From Acidiferrobacterales bacterium (GTDB lineage: Bacteria > Pseudomonadota > Gammaproteobacteria > Arenicellales > Poriferihabitantaceae), in contig JAHQWE010000004.1 of NCBI GenBank assembly GCA_019633985.1, positions 1 through 64,000 on the forward strand: a stretch of DNA of 64,000 nt. The letters are read 5' to 3'. Shown here piece after piece: positions 62,400 through 64,000 of the stretch (its first letter is position 1; each line of letters opens with the position of its first letter). A program made the translations under genes and the position numbers. The notes under the pieces are model-generated. The model worked only from the letters and a program-made list of their open reading frames with translations. It searched no databases and was not told where the DNA came from.

Positions 62400-64000
62400 T
62401 TACATATTTCTCCGATATTGGCCGCCGACCTGGTAAAGCGCGTCGGAAATCTGTCCAAGTGAGCAATATTGCACTGCCTCCATCAAACTGTTGAATATAT
62501 TTTCGTTATTGAGAACGGCATTTTTGACCTGATTAAGTGCATCTTCAGTCTGGTCAACATGTTTCGTGTGAAATTCTCTGAGTCGTCGAATCTGACTTTC
62601 TTTTTCTTCTTCGCTCGAGCGTGCCAATGCAATATCCGGTCGCGGCTGCTCGCCGTCCCTGAGAAAGGTGTTGACGCCGACAATCGGCAAACTGCCGCTG
62701 TGCTTACGATGTTCATATTCCAACGACTCTTCCTGGATCTTTCCGCGCTGGTATCCTGTTTCCATCGCCCCTAATACACCGCCCCTCTCAGAAATCCGTT
62801 CAAACTCTGTTAAAACGGCCTCTTCTACCAACTCCGTTAATTCTTCGATGATAAAACTACCCTGGTTCGGGTTTTCATTCATCGCCAATCCCCACTCACG
62901 ATTGATCACGAGCTGAATCGCTAACGCCCGCCGAACAGATTCGTCGGTGGGTGTCGTTACGGCTTCGTCAAAAGCATTGGTATGCAAGCTGTTGCAGTTA
63001 TCGTAGATGGCGATCAAGGCTTGCAATGTGGTTCGAATATCATTGAAGTCCATCTCTTGGGCATGAAGAGATCGGCCAGAAGTTTGGATATGGTATTTCA
63101 GTTTTTGAGAGCGCTCATTGGCACCGTACCGGTCACGCATCGCCACAGCCCAAATCCGCCGTGCCACGCGCCCCATCACCGTGTACTCCGGGTCCATACC
63201 GTTACTGAAGAAAAAAGACAGATTTGGCGCAAAGTCATCAATATGCATACCTCTGGCCAGATAGCTCTCTACGAAAGTAAAACCGTTAGAGAGCGTAAAC
63301 GCCAGCTGTGATATCGGATTAGCGCCGGCTTCCGCAATGTGGTAGCCGGAAATGGATACAGAATAAAAATTGCGGATTTCGTGCTGCACGAAGTATTCCT
63401 GGATATCTCCCATTAGCTTCAGTGCAAATTCAGTGGAGAAAATACAGGTGTTTTGTCCTTGATCCTCCTTCAGAATATCTGCTTGCACTGTTCCGCGCAC
63501 GGTTTTCAGTGCCTTCGAGCGAATCTTCGTGGTCTCATCTGTATTGGGCGCCCGACCTTCACGCTCTTGGAATGCCTTCTGCTGTTGCTCGATGGCGGTG
63601 TTTAAAAACATTGCCAGAATCATCGGCGCGGGACCGTTAATCGTCATAGAGACTGATGTCATCGGGTCACACAAATCAAAACCGTCGTAGAGCGCTTTCA
63701 TATCATCTAGCGTCGCAATAGACACTCCTGAATTCCCTACTTTACCGTAGATATCCGGCCGTTCATCAGGGTCACATCCGTACAAAGTTACCGAATCAAA
63801 AGCGGTGGATAATCGCTTCGCCGGGGAATGTTCGGATAGTTGTTTGAATCTGCGATTGGTGCGAAAAGCGTCTCCTTCCCCGGCAAACATGCGAGTTGGA
63901 TCCTCGTTCTCCCTTTTTAAAGGAAACACTCCAGCGGTAAAGGGAAAGTGTCCCGGTAGATGATCCAGTTTTAACCATTTAAGCTGTTCTCCCAGATCCA
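62400..64000 (-). CDS. icmF: fused isobutyryl-CoA mutase IcmF, C-terminal half (continues beyond window)
   Basis: The frame is open to the window edge (about 532 residues seen); a GTG at 63929 is not the real start because [13 protein letters not shown], a conserved IcmF/mutase segment, precedes it. The part seen is the substrate-binding barrel: [38 protein letters not shown] and [20 protein letters not shown]. IcmF interconverts isobutyryl- and butyryl-CoA, and isovaleryl- and pivalyl-CoA, with adenosylcobalamin; the cobalamin and GTPase domains should lie upstream. A stand-alone mutase subunit is the less likely alternative. Confidence 0.88.
   Translation of the reverse strand, partial: DLGEQLKWLKLDHLPGHFPFTAGVFPLKRENEDPTRMFAGEGDAFRTNRRFKQLSEHSPAKRLSTAFDSVTLYGCDPDERPDIYGKVGNSGVSIATLDDMKALYDGFDLCDPMTSVSMTINGPAPMILAMFLNTAIEQQQKAFQEREGRAPNTDETTKIRSKALKTVRGTVQADILKEDQGQNTCIFSTEFALKLMGDIQEYFVQHEIRNFYSVSISGYHIAEAGANPISQLAFTLSNGFTFVESYLARGMHIDDFAPNLSFFFSNGMDPEYTVMGRVARRIWAVAMRDRYGANERSQKLKYHIQTSGRSLHAQEMDFNDIRTTLQALIAIYDNCNSLHTNAFDEAVTTPTDESVRRALAIQLVINREWGLAMNENPNQGSFIIEELTELVEEAVLTEFERISERGGVLGAMETGYQRGKIQEESLEYEHRKHSGSLPIVGVNTFLRDGEQPRPDIALARSSEEEKESQIRRLREFHTKHVDQTEDALNQVKNAVLNNENIFNSLMEAVQYCSLGQISDALYQVGGQYRRNM

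Noticed and set aside
63929-63929. GTG as start of the mutase gene at the right edge
   Set aside because: Conserved mutase sequence continues upstream in frame to the window end, so the gene is simply cut by the window.
1-64000. Mobile elements, prophage, CRISPR, toxin-antitoxin or defence systems
   Set aside because: No transposase, integrase, repeat-spacer array, paired small toxin genes or defence-type nuclease was seen on either strand.

Overview
The window looks like a chromosomal segment of a free-living, aerobic gammaproteobacterium of moderate GC. The evidence is gene order: lepA-lepB-DUF4845-rnc-era-recO, rpsF-rpsR-rplI-dnaB-alr-radA, mtaD-like-ubiG-gph and a full System I ccmABCDEFGHI set. 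Ubiquinone methylation (UbiG), a PhoP/PhoQ-type two-component pair, the succinylase lysine route (DapD) and a homodimeric AceE-type pyruvate dehydrogenase agree with this. I cannot name the genus. I saw no phage, insertion sequence, CRISPR array, tRNA or rRNA; nearly everything is chromosomal core or metabolic accessory.

Layout. 1-2 kb: the tail of an unidentified gene, then a leftward pair (2-hydroxyacid dehydrogenase, PaiB-like FMN protein). 2.1-10.5 kb, rightward: class II aldolase/adducin protein, MetY-type sulfhydrylase, alpha/beta hydrolase, rhomboid protease, MTA/SAH deaminase, UbiG, Gph, RmuC and a DUF3047-like exported protein. 10.6-13.6 kb, leftward: a one-POTRA Omp85-like barrel protein and DNA polymerase IV, separated by a gap with two hairpins. 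13.6-21.1 kb, rightward: cytochrome c maturation. 21.3-22.7 kb, leftward: an M23 peptidase overlapping a bactofilin. 23.4-25.1 kb: dapD and a PP2C phosphatase. 25.2-33.2 kb, leftward: PhoQ/PhoP-like pair, PepSY-like protein, glycine-zipper protein, FKBP isomerase, RadA, Alr, DnaB. 33.5-34.8 kb, leftward: rplI, rpsR, rpsF. 35.0-40.8 kb, rightward: pyruvate dehydrogenase complex. 40.8-46.5 kb, leftward: recO, era, rnc, DUF4845, lepB, lepA. 46.9-51.1 kb, rightward: ppc, mobA, an EamA transporter. 51.2-64.0 kb, leftward: a catabolic locus of IcmF (cut by the window edge), a long-chain-type acyl-CoA synthetase, a LivGHMKF-type ABC importer, a PaaK-like protein, an AMACR/CaiB-type protein and an enoyl-CoA hydratase.

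How the genes work together. The right-hand 13 kb reads as an uptake, activation and rearrangement module for carboxylic acids, probably branched-chain ones, because IcmF, an AMACR-type racemase-like protein and a LiuC-like hydratase occur together. The left-hand aldolase-MetY-hydrolase genes and the MTA/SAH deaminase suggest sulfur and S-adenosyl by-product handling. The ccm genes form a heme export and attachment line with short translational overlaps. The M23/bactofilin pair is a probable cell-shape module. Most of the rest is housekeeping. The most unusual points are the IcmF-Liv-PaaK-like locus, the degenerate P-loop of its PaaK-like member, the 91-bp M23/bactofilin overlap, the aldolase lacking the FucA-type glutamate beside metY, and several strong hairpins in gaps.
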